Of a stretch of 64,000 bases of DNA, positions 51,852 to 60,410 are shown in pieces. Position 1 is the first letter of the stretch; each line of letters opens with the position of its first letter. Origin of the DNA: Massilia sp. HP4 (lineage in GTDB: Bacteria; Pseudomonadota; Gammaproteobacteria; Burkholderiales; Burkholderiaceae_D); NCBI RefSeq assembly GCF_005222695.1, contig NZ_STGG01000010.1, positions 124,001 to 188,000 on the forward strand, read 5' to 3'. Under the pieces are notes generated by a model. That model did not search any database, was not told the origin of the DNA, and was given only the letters and a program-made list of their open reading frames with translations. The translations under genes were made by a program, and so were the position numbers.

Positions 51852-52517
51852 TCAGGCGAAGATGGCCCAGTTGCGCTGCTCGGTTACCAGGTCGGTCGGC
51901 TCGTGCTCGGCGCAGTCGATGCGCAGGAAGGAGATCGGCAGCGGCGCGTCGACCAGTGCGCAGTGGTGCGGCACCTCGGCGCCAGGGTATTTGTTGGCTT
52001 CAAAATGGCGGCACGACAGGCAGGCGCGCAGCTCGGGGAAACGGTCGGTCTTTTGCAGCTCGGCGATCAGCTTGAACAGGCCCGTGAGCATCTGCACCTG
52101 CTGGCCGGGCGGCAGCCGCGATGCGGCATTGTCGGCGAACGACAGCGCATGGCCCAGGCGCTCGGCGACACGTTCGCCCTCCGGCGTCAGGTGCAGCGCA
52201 GTGGCGCGGCCATCGTCCTCGGCGCGCGCCTTGCGCACCAGGCCCTTGCCCACCAACGCAGCCACCGAATCGCTGGCGCTTGCCGCCGAGATCGACAACT
52301 GCCTGGCCAGCCACGACAGGCGCACGCCGCGCGTACGGTGCTGCAGCAGGTGCAGGATCTCGGCCTGGGCCGGGTTGAGCCCTTCGCTGGTCGAGACTTC
52401 CCACATGCCGGCGCGCAGCACGGTCGCGATGCGGCCGATGGCGGTGACGATGCGCGCCGAGACGTCGGGCGTGCTGTCCCAGGGGGTTTCGGGTTGGATG
52501 TCCATGGGCTTCAGCAT
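51852..52517 (-). CDS. MarR-family regulator with cysteine-rich C-terminal tail
   Basis: 221 residues from ATG 52517 (ATG 52505 possible). Winged helix with LSWLARQLSISAASASDSV and VRKARAEDDGRATALHLT. The tail after residue 160 carries CLSCRHFEANKY, HHC and IDCAEHE, four cysteines and several histidines that could bind iron-sulfur, zinc or react with oxidants. A 14-bp motif at 52539-52556 lies 22 bases before its start and recurs twice in the redox block near 58 kb, suggesting autoregulation and control of that block. Confidence 0.88.
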   Translation of the reverse strand: MLKPMDIQPETPWDSTPDVSARIVTAIGRIATVLRAGMWEVSTSEGLNPAQAEILHLLQHRTRGVRLSWLARQLSISAASASDSVAALVGKGLVRKARAEDDGRATALHLTPEGERVAERLGHALSFADNAASRLPPGQQVQMLTGLFKLIAELQKTDRFPELRACLSCRHFEANKYPGAEVPHHCALVDAPLPISFLRIDCAEHEPTDLVTEQRNWAIFA

Positions 52518-52538
52518 AGCAAAGCCCGCACGCTTGTC

Positions 52539-52556
52539 AAGGACTCCTAATTAGAT
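52539..52556. promoter_or_regulatory. MarR operator candidate, site A
   Basis: AAGGACTCCTAATTAGAT: inverted repeat AGGA-N-TCCT followed by AATTA. It lies immediately upstream of the MarR gene and overlaps the 3' end of the RimK-family gene. Sites B and C (58019 and 58183) share thirteen of fourteen core positions. Confidence 0.65.
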
Positions 52557-54071
52557 AGGCAGGCTTTCCCGGTGCAGCAGGTCGAGACGGCGCACGAAAT
52601 CGCGCAGTACGATCCGGTACAACTCGTCGCCGAGCACGCTGTCTTCGGCGCCGGCGTCGATATTCGGGTTGTCGTTCACTTCGATCACCACGGGCCCGCC
52701 CGGCGTCATCTTCATGTCCACGCCATACAGGCCGTCGCCCATCAGCCGCGCCGCCTGTAGCGCATAGTCCAGCAGCGCGGGCGGCACTTCGCCCAGCGGC
52801 ACCGCGGCCGCCATCCCGAATTCAGCCTTGCCGAAGGCGTCACGCTTGGCCACCTGCCAGTGGCCTTTGGACATGAAGTATTTGCTGGCGAAGATCGGTT
52901 CTCGGTTCAGCACCCCGATGCGCCAGTCGAACTCGGTGTACAGGTATTCCTGCACCAGGATCAGGGCCGACTGCTGCAACAGCTCGCGCGCCACGCGCCG
53001 CAGTTCGTCGGCATCGCGCACTTTCACGACCCCGCGCGAGAAAGCGCCGTCCGGAATCTTGAGCACCATCGGGTAGGCGATCCTAGCCTCGATGGCCGCC
53101 AGCGTCCCGGCATCGGCATCCTGCAGCGTGATGGTCAGCGGCGTGGGGATATCGTGCAGGCGCAGCAGGTCGGCCAGGTAGACCTTGTTGGTGCAGCGCA
53201 GGATCGAGGACGGATCGTCGATCACCACCAGCCCTTCGCTCTCGGCCTTCTTCGCGAACAGATAGGTGTGGTGGTTGATGGCCGTGGTCTCGCGGATGAA
53301 CAGCGCATCGAATTCGGCCAGCCGCGAAAAATCCTGGCGCCCGATCGGCGCCACGCCGACGCCCAGTTCGCGACCCACGGCGCCCAGCCGCGCCAGGGCG
53401 CCGGGATTGCTCGGCGCCAGCTCCTCGTGCGCGTCGTGCAGCACCGCGATCCGGTAGCGGTAGCGGCGTGCGGCCGGCGCGCGCTGCGGCAAGCCCGCGT
53501 AATCGCGCAGCGCCGCGCGGCAGGCCGGGCGCTCGCGCTCGCCCAGCGCATTCGGCCCCTGCAGCCGGATCGCGGCGATATGCCATTCTTCGCCGCGTGC
53601 GAACTCGACCCGCATCAGCGGCGCCGGGAACGTGTCGAAGATGCTGCGCGCCAGGCCCGCCAGCGGCGCATAGTCGGTCGTCCCGAAACGGATGTCGAGC
53701 GCGAACGCGGCCGGCATCGGCATGCCGCCGGCGGCGCCGAGCGCCTCATCGAGCGCGCGGTCGAGTTCACCCGTGTCGAGCGTGTAGATCGCCTTGCGCG
53801 ACAGGTCGTTGATGGTTTTCACCGATGGCAGCACCTGCTGGCCCCGGGCCTCGGCCATCAGCGAGCAGTAGTAGCCCACCGACAGGTATTTGTAGCTGCG
53901 GCACAGGTTGATCACCAGCGCCCCGTCGTCGGGCGCATGCGCCGCCAGGAACTCGCCGGCCCCGATCACGGTGCAATCGCCGTCCAGTGCGCTCCAGTCC
54001 TGGACATGGTCGACGATCACCAGGCGGGGCGTTCGCGGCGTATCGGAAGAAATCGTGGGAAGCGTGGTCAT
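52551..54071 (-). CDS. RimK-family ATP-grasp protein
   Basis: 506 residues. A RimK-like N-terminal (RLAN-type) region (VIVDHVQDW, VINLCRSYKYLSVGYYCSLMAE) precedes an ATP-grasp ligase domain with PMVLKIPDGAFSRGVVK, VQEYLYTEFDWRIGVL and VVIEVNDNPNIDAG. Family enzymes join amino acids (often glutamate) to proteins or small molecules; the partner here is unknown. ATG 54071 is chosen. In many genomes the gene is linked to a GNAT protein; two GNAT genes lie just to the right. Confidence 0.9.
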   Translation of the reverse strand: MTTLPTISSDTPRTPRLVIVDHVQDWSALDGDCTVIGAGEFLAAHAPDDGALVINLCRSYKYLSVGYYCSLMAEARGQQVLPSVKTINDLSRKAIYTLDTGELDRALDEALGAAGGMPMPAAFALDIRFGTTDYAPLAGLARSIFDTFPAPLMRVEFARGEEWHIAAIRLQGPNALGERERPACRAALRDYAGLPQRAPAARRYRYRIAVLHDAHEELAPSNPGALARLGAVGRELGVGVAPIGRQDFSRLAEFDALFIRETTAINHHTYLFAKKAESEGLVVIDDPSSILRCTNKVYLADLLRLHDIPTPLTITLQDADAGTLAAIEARIAYPMVLKIPDGAFSRGVVKVRDADELRRVARELLQQSALILVQEYLYTEFDWRIGVLNREPIFASKYFMSKGHWQVAKRDAFGKAEFGMAAAVPLGEVPPALLDYALQAARLMGDGLYGVDMKMTPGGPVVIEVNDNPNIDAGAEDSVLGDELYRIVLRDFVRRLDLLHRESLPI

Positions 54072-54174
54072 GGTGCGATGCCAGAGTTGGGTTGACCGAG
54101 ACTCTATCGACCCGGCCATAAAAACCGTATAAAGAACGCCCGCCGCGACGGCAAGCCGGTGTAAACGCCGCGCT

Positions 54175-54726
54175 TCACCCCTGCCAGTCGTGGCGCAGCA
54201 GCGCCCACAGGTCGACGTCGCGTGTCATGCCGCCAACCCGCCAGCGCGCATGCAGGCGTCCTTCGCGGCGAAAGCCGAGCCGCGCCAGTACGGACTGCGA
54301 CGCAAAATTATGCGGCGTGACTTCGGCCTCGATGCGGTCCAGTCCGAGCGTGTCGATCCCATGACCGAGCAGCACGGCCAGCGCCTCGCGCGCCATGCCT
54401 CTCCCCCAGTAAGGTTCGGCCAGCAGGTAGCCGACCGTGGCGCGGCGGTGCCCGGGCGCGATGTCGTACAGTGCGCAGCTGCCGGCAAGCAGGCCGTCAC
54501 CGCGCGTCTCGAGCGCCAGGTGCAGCGCGCGTCCGCTGGCAAGGTCGCGGCGCGCCTCCTCGATCGCCGCCTGTGCCTGCGACAAAGCGGCCCATGGTGG
54601 ATGGATCCAGTGGCGCATCACCTCGGCGTCGGCATACAGCGCCAGCAGCGCCGGCGCATCGTCGGCGCGCAGCGCGCGCAGGCGCAGGCGTTCGGTGGCA
54701 AGTTCAGTGAAATCGGCATCCAGCAT
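54175..54726 (-). CDS. GNAT-family N-acetyltransferase (RimJ-like)
   Basis: 183 residues. TERLRLRALRADDAPALLALYAD is the RimJ/RimL-type start; the acetyl-CoA loop is YLLAEPYWGRGMAREAL, and NFASQSVLARLGFRREG completes the fold. Likely acetylates a protein N-terminus or small amine. ATG 54726 fits the family better than the upstream codon at 54747. Confidence 0.85.
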   Translation of the reverse strand: MLDADFTELATERLRLRALRADDAPALLALYADAEVMRHWIHPPWAALSQAQAAIEEARRDLASGRALHLALETRGDGLLAGSCALYDIAPGHRRATVGYLLAEPYWGRGMAREALAVLLGHGIDTLGLDRIEAEVTPHNFASQSVLARLGFRREGRLHARWRVGGMTRDVDLWALLRHDWQG

Positions 54727-54889
54727 GGCAGCTCCAGTGTTACGCAAGGACCGGCACCATATCGCGGCGCAGCGGTTCGCGAAAGCGCACGTTTACACGG
54801 CATTGATCTTCCCTGCCCTGTCTTTTTCCCTGTTTTTACGGCCGCGCCGCTACGCTTCCATGCCATCGAACCTGCACCTGGAGGCAACC

Positions 54890-55579
54890 ATGATCGTCGC
54901 CATCGTCAACCAGCACGGCAACCCGGACCGTGCGGTCATCGCACGCAATCTGGCAGTGCTGCGCGCCCGCAGTGGACGCCGCGTCTGCCTGATGAACACC
55001 GCCCGCGACAGCGACTGGGGAGCAGAGCGCAGCGCATGCGCGGCGCGGCCCTGGATCGATACGCGCCAGGTCGGCAGCCGCGCGGTCAAGACACGCCTGG
55101 CCGCCCTGCGCCCACTGTTCAACGACATCCTGATCGACGCCGGCACGCGCGATACCGACGAATGCCGCTGCGTGCTTGCCTCGGCGCGCCTGGTCGTGGT
55201 GCCGGTGCGCGGCGGCGAGATCGATCTCGATTGCCAGTATCGCCTGCTGGCGCGCCTGAATGCGGCGCGCGCGTTCAACCCCGGCATGCGGGTGCTGTTC
55301 GTCGCCGTCTGCGGCGCCGAAGGTCCTGGGGTGGAAGAACGCGCCGCCGTGCTGGCCCACATGGCGCGGGTGCAGGATGCAAGCCTGGCCAATGTCGTGC
55401 TGCACCAGCCGGCTGCCCACGACTACGGTCCCGGGCGCTGCGTGAGCGATGCCGAGACCTGCGACCCGCAAGCCGCCGGCGAAATGCATGCGCTGTACGA
55501 CGAGGTGTACGCCACCTTGCCGAAGCTGTCGACGCTGCCCATGGCGCAACTCGGCGCGGCGCACGCCTTGTGGGGCTGA
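54890..55579 (+). CDS. ParA-like protein with degenerate P-loop
   Basis: 229 residues. The scaffold follows ParA/MinD (start MIVAIVNQHG, RSGRRVCLMNTARDSDWG, FNDILIDAGTRD, ARLVVVPVRGGEIDLD), but the deviant Walker A (K-G-G-x-G-K-T) is replaced by QHGNPDRAV, losing both lysines and the serine/threonine. It probably cannot hydrolyse ATP and may act as a regulatory or dimerising relative. A RimI-type GNAT gene starts 5 nt after its stop, suggesting one operon. Confidence 0.75.
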   Translation: MIVAIVNQHGNPDRAVIARNLAVLRARSGRRVCLMNTARDSDWGAERSACAARPWIDTRQVGSRAVKTRLAALRPLFNDILIDAGTRDTDECRCVLASARLVVVPVRGGEIDLDCQYRLLARLNAARAFNPGMRVLFVAVCGAEGPGVEERAAVLAHMARVQDASLANVVLHQPAAHDYGPGRCVSDAETCDPQAAGEMHALYDEVYATLPKLSTLPMAQLGAAHALWG

Positions 55580-55584
55580 GCGCC

Positions 55585-56094
55585 ATGCCGATCCGGCGCG
55601 CCACCCTGGATGATGTCGCGGCTCTGGTCGGCATCGAGGACGCCAGCTTTCCCGGCGACCGGCTCGACCGGCGGCGCTTTCGCTATCTGCTCGCTCATGC
55701 GCACTGCGCGCTGCTGGTCGATGCCCGAGACGACACGCTGCGCGGTTATGTGCTGCTGCTGTTTCGCGCCAACTCGACGATCGCGCGCCTGTATTCGATC
55801 GCGACCCATCCCGGCCAATCGGGGCGCGGGGTCGGCGCGGCACTCGTCGACGCCGCCGAGACGCAGGCGCGCATGCGTGGCTACACCTGCCTGCGGCTCG
55901 AGATCCGCGCCGACAACGCGGCCTCGCTGGCGCTGTTTCGCGGGCGCGGCTACCGCGAGTTCGGTCGCTACGCCGCCTATTACCACGACCGCATGGATGC
56001 ACTGCGGCTGCAGAAGCAGCTGTCGCACATCCATGTTTGTGGCCTTAACGGTCGACCTTGCCCGGCAGGCTCAGGTTGCCGGACGCCACCTTGA
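55585..56094 (+). CDS. RimI-like GNAT N-acetyltransferase
   Basis: 169 residues. IRRATLDDVAALVGIEDASF, YSIATHPGQSGRGVGAALVD (acetyl-CoA loop) and NAASLALFRGRGYREFG are typical of RimI-type enzymes that acetylate protein N-termini. The last 25 residues lack similarity and overlap the convergent gene by 50 nt, so the natural end could be unusual. It follows the ParA-like gene directly. Confidence 0.8.
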   Translation: MPIRRATLDDVAALVGIEDASFPGDRLDRRRFRYLLAHAHCALLVDARDDTLRGYVLLLFRANSTIARLYSIATHPGQSGRGVGAALVDAAETQARMRGYTCLRLEIRADNAASLALFRGRGYREFGRYAAYYHDRMDALRLQKQLSHIHVCGLNGRPCPAGSGCRTPP

Positions 56095-56791
56095 ACACGT
56101 TGGCCACGCACACCAGCGGGCTGTGCACGCTCTCGTTGATGCGCAGCGCCGCGGTCACGCCATCGAAGCTGGCGTTGTCCAGCACCGCGATGTCGTCGAA
56201 CGGCACCTTCACTTCGAGCGTATCGCCCTTGAAGATCGGGCTGTAGGCCGGGCTGTCGATCAGGATCCGCAGGCCGGGCCAGGTCTTGGGCAGCTTCGGC
56301 TTGGCGCCTTCCGGAATGTCGACGATCTTCAATGCGTCCTTGCCGCAGGCGGCGTCCTTGCTCAGCACCACCCAATGCGAGTGCCACAGGTCGCCGTCGT
56401 TATCCAGCTTGCCGTCTCCGTTCTCGTCGTATAGCGGCGTGTCGTCAAAGTCGGGGTGCGACGTTACGGCGAAGGCCAGGATGCCGGCGCCGCGTTCGAA
56501 ACCGACGGTCGACGGATCAATGGTCGTCGGCCAGACATAGGAAAACACCTGGCTGCCGGCCAGCTTGCCGGTCCTGGCCGGCTTGGAGGCGCCGGCCTTG
56601 CCCGAGACCGCGATATGGAAGGTCGCGATATTGCCCTCGGTCGTGATCTTGGTGTGGTGGATGTCGTACGGCGCGCTCACGCCCTTGGTCAGCGCGCTCT
56701 TGATGCCGCCCTTGTGTTCTCCCTGGTGGGCGAAGGCGCCGAGCATGGTCAGCGACAGGGCGGCAGCGATGGCGGTCTGGATCGGTTTCAT
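56045..56791 (-). CDS. Exported protein of unknown function in the redox operon
   Basis: 248 residues with a signal peptide (AIAAALSLTMLGAFA) before HQGEHKGG. Contains YDENGDGKLDNDGD, an EF-hand-like calcium loop, and a HSHWVVLSKDAACG segment. No named family. It is the last of three leftward genes (AhpD-like, redoxin, this), 86 nt after the redoxin gene. A periplasmic metal- or calcium-binding role is possible but unproven. Confidence 0.75.
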   Translation of the reverse strand: MKPIQTAIAAALSLTMLGAFAHQGEHKGGIKSALTKGVSAPYDIHHTKITTEGNIATFHIAVSGKAGASKPARTGKLAGSQVFSYVWPTTIDPSTVGFERGAGILAFAVTSHPDFDDTPLYDENGDGKLDNDGDLWHSHWVVLSKDAACGKDALKIVDIPEGAKPKLPKTWPGLRILIDSPAYSPIFKGDTLEVKVPFDDIAVLDNASFDGVTAALRINESVHSPLVCVANVFKVASGNLSLPGKVDR

Positions 56792-56877
56792 ATCAGGTTC
56801 TCTTTCTTTTTTTGCGAGTGAGTCGAATCGTTGGAGGCCGGCGGCGTCCCCTCCCCGGGGACGCGCCGCCGGTATTG

Positions 56878-57426
56878 CTAGCGCACGCTGCAAGCGTCGT
56901 CGTCGCAATGCGGCGCTGCATCGGACGCCAACGGCGCGGGTTCGGCCAGCAGGCGGCCGATCAGCGCGCCGACCTGCATGTCCTCCGCCCGCCCGAACAG
57001 GCTGTGGCGCAGCACGCCCTGGCGGTCGAACAGCAGCAAGGTCGGCGTGCCGCGCAAGCCATAGCGCTCCATCGTGCTCGGCACCGGACCGGGGTCGCCG
57101 GCGCGGTCGATGCCGACCGGGAAGCCGATGCGGTACTCATGGACGAAGGCCTTCAGCGCGCCTTCGTTCATGGCGTCGTGGTGTTCGAACACGGTGTGCA
57201 GGCCCAGCACCGCGACTTCGTCGTGCCCGAACAGCTGGCGGATGCCCTTGGCCTGCGGGATGCCGTGCGAGACGCAGCCCGGGCACAGCATCTGGAAGGC
57301 GTACACCGCCACCACCCGGCCGCGCAGCGAGGCCAGGGTCGGCGCCTGGGTGGCGTTCAGCCAGCCGCTGACCTCGAACTCGGGCGCGGGAGTGCGTGCA
57401 TATGGCACGTTCAGTGGCGCGTTCAT
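56878..57426 (-). CDS. Redoxin/TlpA-like thiol protein
   Basis: 182 residues with a thioredoxin-like fold. The CPGC motif in FQMLCPGCVSHGIP is the redox-active pair, and RGTPTLLLFDRQG gives the cis-proline. No signal peptide is evident, so a cytoplasmic thiol reductase or peroxidase role is likely. The start overlaps the AhpD-like gene stop by 4 nt (ATGA). The C-terminus carries extra cysteines (CDDDAC). Confidence 0.85.
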   Translation of the reverse strand: MNAPLNVPYARTPAPEFEVSGWLNATQAPTLASLRGRVVAVYAFQMLCPGCVSHGIPQAKGIRQLFGHDEVAVLGLHTVFEHHDAMNEGALKAFVHEYRIGFPVGIDRAGDPGPVPSTMERYGLRGTPTLLLFDRQGVLRHSLFGRAEDMQVGALIGRLLAEPAPLASDAAPHCDDDACSVR

Positions 57427-57965
57427 TTTGCGCGCAGCTTCACGCCAGGGAAATCGACCGGCACGTCCAAGGCCACGTTCACGTAGTTGGTGAACAGGTT
57501 CAGGGCGACGTGGGCCATGATCTCGACGATCGCGCCATCGTCGAAACCGGCGGTGCGCAGGGCCTGCACCTCGGCCGCATCGACGTGGCCGCGCTTCTCG
57601 ACCACGGCCAGCGCGAAGCGCAGGGCGGCGGCGGTCTGCGGATCGCTCGACTGGCCGGCCTGGGCCTGGGCCATCTCGTCGGCAGTCGCGCCGGCCTTCC
57701 GGCCCAGCGCGGTGTGGGCCGCGAGGCAGTAATTGCAGTCATTGCGGTCGGCGATCGCGACGGCGATCTGCTCACCCAGGCGGGCGCCGATGGCGCCGCC
57801 GCCGAGCGCGCCGAACGCGCCCCACATACTGGCCAGCGCCGCCGGCGAATTGGCCACGCCGCGGAACATGTTCGGCACGACGCCGAACGCACCCTTGATC
57901 TGTTGCAGCAGTTCGGCGCTGGGGCCCTGGGTGGTGGCCGGGTTCACGAGTTCGATGCGGGACAT
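57423..57965 (-). CDS. AhpD-like carboxymuconolactone-decarboxylase-family peroxidase
   Basis: 180 residues, all helical. The DRNDCNYCLAAH motif matches the ExxxCxxCxxxH alkylhydroperoxidase active site with two cysteines and the proton-relay histidine. It reduces organic hydroperoxides or serves as a thiol disulfide reductase, with the downstream redoxin as a plausible partner. Its promoter region contains operator site B (58019-58031). Confidence 0.9.
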   Translation of the reverse strand: MSRIELVNPATTQGPSAELLQQIKGAFGVVPNMFRGVANSPAALASMWGAFGALGGGAIGARLGEQIAVAIADRNDCNYCLAAHTALGRKAGATADEMAQAQAGQSSDPQTAAALRFALAVVEKRGHVDAAEVQALRTAGFDDGAIVEIMAHVALNLFTNYVNVALDVPVDFPGVKLRAK

Positions 57966-58018
57966 GATGTTTCCTTTCAGTCGGTTGGCCAGGTCGGTGA
58001 ACGCGGCCGATATTAAGT

Positions 58019-58031
58019 AGGAATCCTAATT
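58019..58031. promoter_or_regulatory. MarR operator candidate, site B
   Basis: AGGAATCCTAATTA core, 54 bases upstream of the AhpD-like start. Same inverted repeat AGGA-N-TCCT and AATTA flank as sites A and C. Confidence 0.65.
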
Positions 58032-58182
58032 ATCAGGATCGTAAAAAGGAGCAGTCATGCATTCGGCGCCACGACGGCCCGGCATGCGGCGGCATGCACG
58101 GTAGGTCTTTCCCTGGGTGGCAGCGGTGTCGCCTGCCTGACTGCCCATGGACAGCAGAATACCAGCTTCCGATTAAATGTAA

Positions 58183-58196
58183 AGGAGTCCTAATTA
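58183..58196. promoter_or_regulatory. MarR operator candidate, site C
   Basis: AGGAGTCCTAATTA core, 159 bases upstream of the catalase-like start. AT-rich TAAAATTATTTC follows and could form the promoter. Confidence 0.65.
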
Positions 58197-58354
58197 AAAT
58201 TATTTCTATCGCTCCGATAGCAGAGGGCCGCCTCCTCCCCTTTCGACGGGCTTGCGCCGGTGCACGCGGGTAGCATCGCGAAATTCTCGACATGGCTGTA
58301 ACGAAACCGGTGCAAGGCCGACTTAACAGCACCCACCATTGAACAGGACCCATC

Positions 58355-59323
58355 ATGAACAAACATCTCGCTCCCGCCGTGCTGGCCATCTGCGCCACCG
58401 CCGCCCAGGCCCAGACCCCGCCCGACACCAGCCCGGCGGCGCTGGTCGACGCCCTCAACGGCACCTTCGGCTCGCACGGCATGCGCGCCTCGCATGCCAA
58501 GGGCTTTTGCGCGACCGGCGAATTCGTCCCCGCCAAGGGCGCCGCCGACATCGTGCACGGCCCGATGTTCTCCCAGGCGCGCCTGCCCGCCAACGTCCGC
58601 TTCTCGGTCGGCGGCGGCAATCCGAAAGCGTCGGACAAGAGCCGCAGCGTGCGCGGCCTGTCGATGCGCATCAATGCCCAGGGCGAAAACTGGGACCTGC
58701 TCCTGATCTCGGAACCGGCCTTCTTCGCCGCCACCCCGGCTTCGTTCGTGAGCTTCCTGCAGGCGCGCGTGGCCGATCCGGCCACCGGCAAGCCCGACCC
58801 GGCGCGTATCGCGGCCCATAACGCCGCCCATCCGGACGGCACGCGCCAGCCGGCGCTGCTGGCGGCCCACGCGGCCCCGGCCTCGTATGCCAGCACGCCC
58901 TACTTCTCGAACAACGCCTTCGTGTTCCGCGACCGCCGCGACAAGCTGCGCCATGCGCGCATCGTGGCCGAGCCGGTCGCCGGCGTGCAGTACCTCAGTG
59001 CCGAAGAAGAAAAGAACCTGCCCGACCTGTTCCTGCACGACGAACTGGCGCGGCGCCTGGCCGACGGCGGCGCGGCCTTCACGCTGTACGCCCAGCTGCC
59101 CGCCGCCGGCGATTCGCTGGTCGACCCCAGCACCGTGTGGCAAGGCGCGGACAAGGTCGAGCTGGGACGCCTGACGATCGGCGCGCTGGCGGCGCCGGAT
59201 GCCTGCGATAGCGTGGTGTATATGCCGTTGTCCCTGCCGACCGGGATCGCGCCGAGCGACGATCCGATCCTGCATGCACGCAATGCCGCCTATGCCGTCT
59301 CGCTCTCGCGCCGCAGCAAGTAA
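58355..59323 (+). CDS. Exported catalase-family peroxidase (SrpA-like)
   Basis: Haem peroxidase of the small catalase-related family, 322 residues against about 480 for full catalases. Signal peptide ends AQAQ. The distal histidine is in GMRASHAKGFCATGEF (His46), VRFSVGGGNP resembles the catalase asparagine loop, and the proximal tyrosine is in RNAAYAVSLSRR. Likely periplasmic peroxide detoxification. The ECF sigma gene starts within its 3' end. Confidence 0.93.
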   Translation: MNKHLAPAVLAICATAAQAQTPPDTSPAALVDALNGTFGSHGMRASHAKGFCATGEFVPAKGAADIVHGPMFSQARLPANVRFSVGGGNPKASDKSRSVRGLSMRINAQGENWDLLLISEPAFFAATPASFVSFLQARVADPATGKPDPARIAAHNAAHPDGTRQPALLAAHAAPASYASTPYFSNNAFVFRDRRDKLRHARIVAEPVAGVQYLSAEEEKNLPDLFLHDELARRLADGGAAFTLYAQLPAAGDSLVDPSTVWQGADKVELGRLTIGALAAPDACDSVVYMPLSLPTGIAPSDDPILHARNAAYAVSLSRRSK

Positions 59324-59909
59324 CGCGCCGGAGGCCGGGCCCGATGCCGGCCCGTGGCAGGCCCTGGCGCAGGAGCGGCCCTTCCTGCTGCGCCTCGCGC
59401 GGCTGCAGCTGGCGTCGACGGCCGATGCCGAGGACGCGGTCCAGGAAACCCTGGTCGGCGCGGCGCGCGGCTGGCACGGCTTTGCCGGCCGCTCGGGCCT
59501 GCGCAGCTGGCTGACCGGCATCCTGCGCCACAAGATCGTCGACCTGCTGCGCAGCCGGCGCATGCTGGCCTGGGTGGACGTGGACGATGTCGTCGATGCG
59601 GCCGATGGCGGCGACTTCGACGCCCTGTTCACGGCGGGCGGCGCCTGGCATCCCGACACCTTCGTCGACACGCTGTGCGGCGCGACCGCGCTGGCCCAGC
59701 GCCAGCTGCTCGACATCGTTGAACTGTGCATGCGCAGGCTGCCCGAAGACACGGCGCGGCTATTCCTGATGCGCGAATACCTCGGCATGGAATTGAAGGA
59801 AATCGAGGAGCACTGCATGCTGTCCAACGCCAACCTGCGCGTGGTGCTCTACCGCGCGCGCATGCGGCTGCGCGAATGCGCGGTGCGCAGCTGGGGAGAA
59901 CCCGAATGA
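59292..59909 (+). CDS. ECF RNA polymerase sigma factor
   Basis: 205 residues. Region 2 with LLRLARLQLASTADAEDAVQETLV and SWLTGILRHKIVDLLRSRR, and region 4 with TARLFLMREYLGMELKEIE. The 60-residue spacer between the regions is longer than usual. ATG 59292 overlaps the catalase gene; a later start is possible. It pairs with the following zinc-finger anti-sigma gene (4-nt overlap). Its genomic partner suggests response to oxidants. Confidence 0.9.
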   Translation: MPSRSRAAASNAPEAGPDAGPWQALAQERPFLLRLARLQLASTADAEDAVQETLVGAARGWHGFAGRSGLRSWLTGILRHKIVDLLRSRRMLAWVDVDDVVDAADGGDFDALFTAGGAWHPDTFVDTLCGATALAQRQLLDIVELCMRRLPEDTARLFLMREYLGMELKEIEEHCMLSNANLRVVLYRARMRLRECAVRSWGEPE

Positions 59910-60112
59910 GCGAGCAACCCACCCCGATCACCTGCCGCGACAGCACCTGGCTGGTGTCCTGCGCCCGCGACGGCGCGCTCACGCCGGCCGAGGCCGGCCA
60001 GCTCGCCGCCCACCTGGCCGGCTGCGCCGCCTGCCGGGTGGCGTCGCGCCAGTTCGCCCAGCTGTTCGCGCAGCTCGATACGCTGCTCGCGCGCGAGGAT
60101 CCTTCCGCCTAG
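59906..60112 (+). CDS. Zinc-finger anti-sigma factor
   Basis: 68 residues. The anti-sigma zinc motif H-x3-C-x2-C appears in HLAGCAACR. No membrane span, so a soluble ZAS-type anti-sigma. Overlaps the sigma gene by 4 nt and the convergent RRM-like gene by 4 nt. Oxidation of the zinc cysteines would release the sigma factor. Confidence 0.85.
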   Translation: MSEQPTPITCRDSTWLVSCARDGALTPAEAGQLAAHLAGCAACRVASRQFAQLFAQLDTLLAREDPSA

Positions 60113-60396
60113 CGGATATCGACCCGCTGGTGTGGTTCGAACTCGTGATAGATGTCGGGCTGGTGCAGCGGGATGTACATGTGCAGGCGCTTGCCGCGAT
60201 GGAAGACCCCGCGCAGGGTATTGCACGCTTCCCAGGCGCGCTCATAGGAATCGGCGATGTGCAGCACCGCCCAGGGACTGTCGGGCGAGCCTTCGCGGAT
60301 CATCTCGACGTGGCGAATGTGGAAGAACGGCGCGAAGCTCTCGACGATGGCGCTTTCGCAGGCGTCGCCGTGCAGGCCGGACAAAATGACTTTCAT
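60109..60396 (-). CDS. Small RRM-fold-like protein
   Basis: 95 residues. VILSGLHGDACESAIVESF, WAVLHIADSYERAWEACNTL and KRLHMYIP give the beta-alpha-beta-beta-alpha-beta order of an RNA-recognition-motif fold, though RNP aromatics are not clear. Last gene of the pta-ackA-fabI operon, 14 nt after the fabI-like stop. Function unknown. Confidence 0.6.
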   Translation of the reverse strand: MKVILSGLHGDACESAIVESFAPFFHIRHVEMIREGSPDSPWAVLHIADSYERAWEACNTLRGVFHRGKRLHMYIPLHQPDIYHEFEPHQRVDIR

Positions 60397-60410
60397 GATG
60401 CGCTCCTGGT

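Larger units (their letters stand above)
57966..58354. other. 389-bp divergent control region
   Basis: No gene lies here. It holds MarR-operator candidates B (58019) and C (58183), and a 6-bp inverted repeat CTATCG-CTC-CGATAG at 58206-58220. It separates the leftward AhpD/redoxin operon from the rightward catalase/sigma operon. The stretch 58040-58140 shows no clear signal. Confidence 0.6.
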
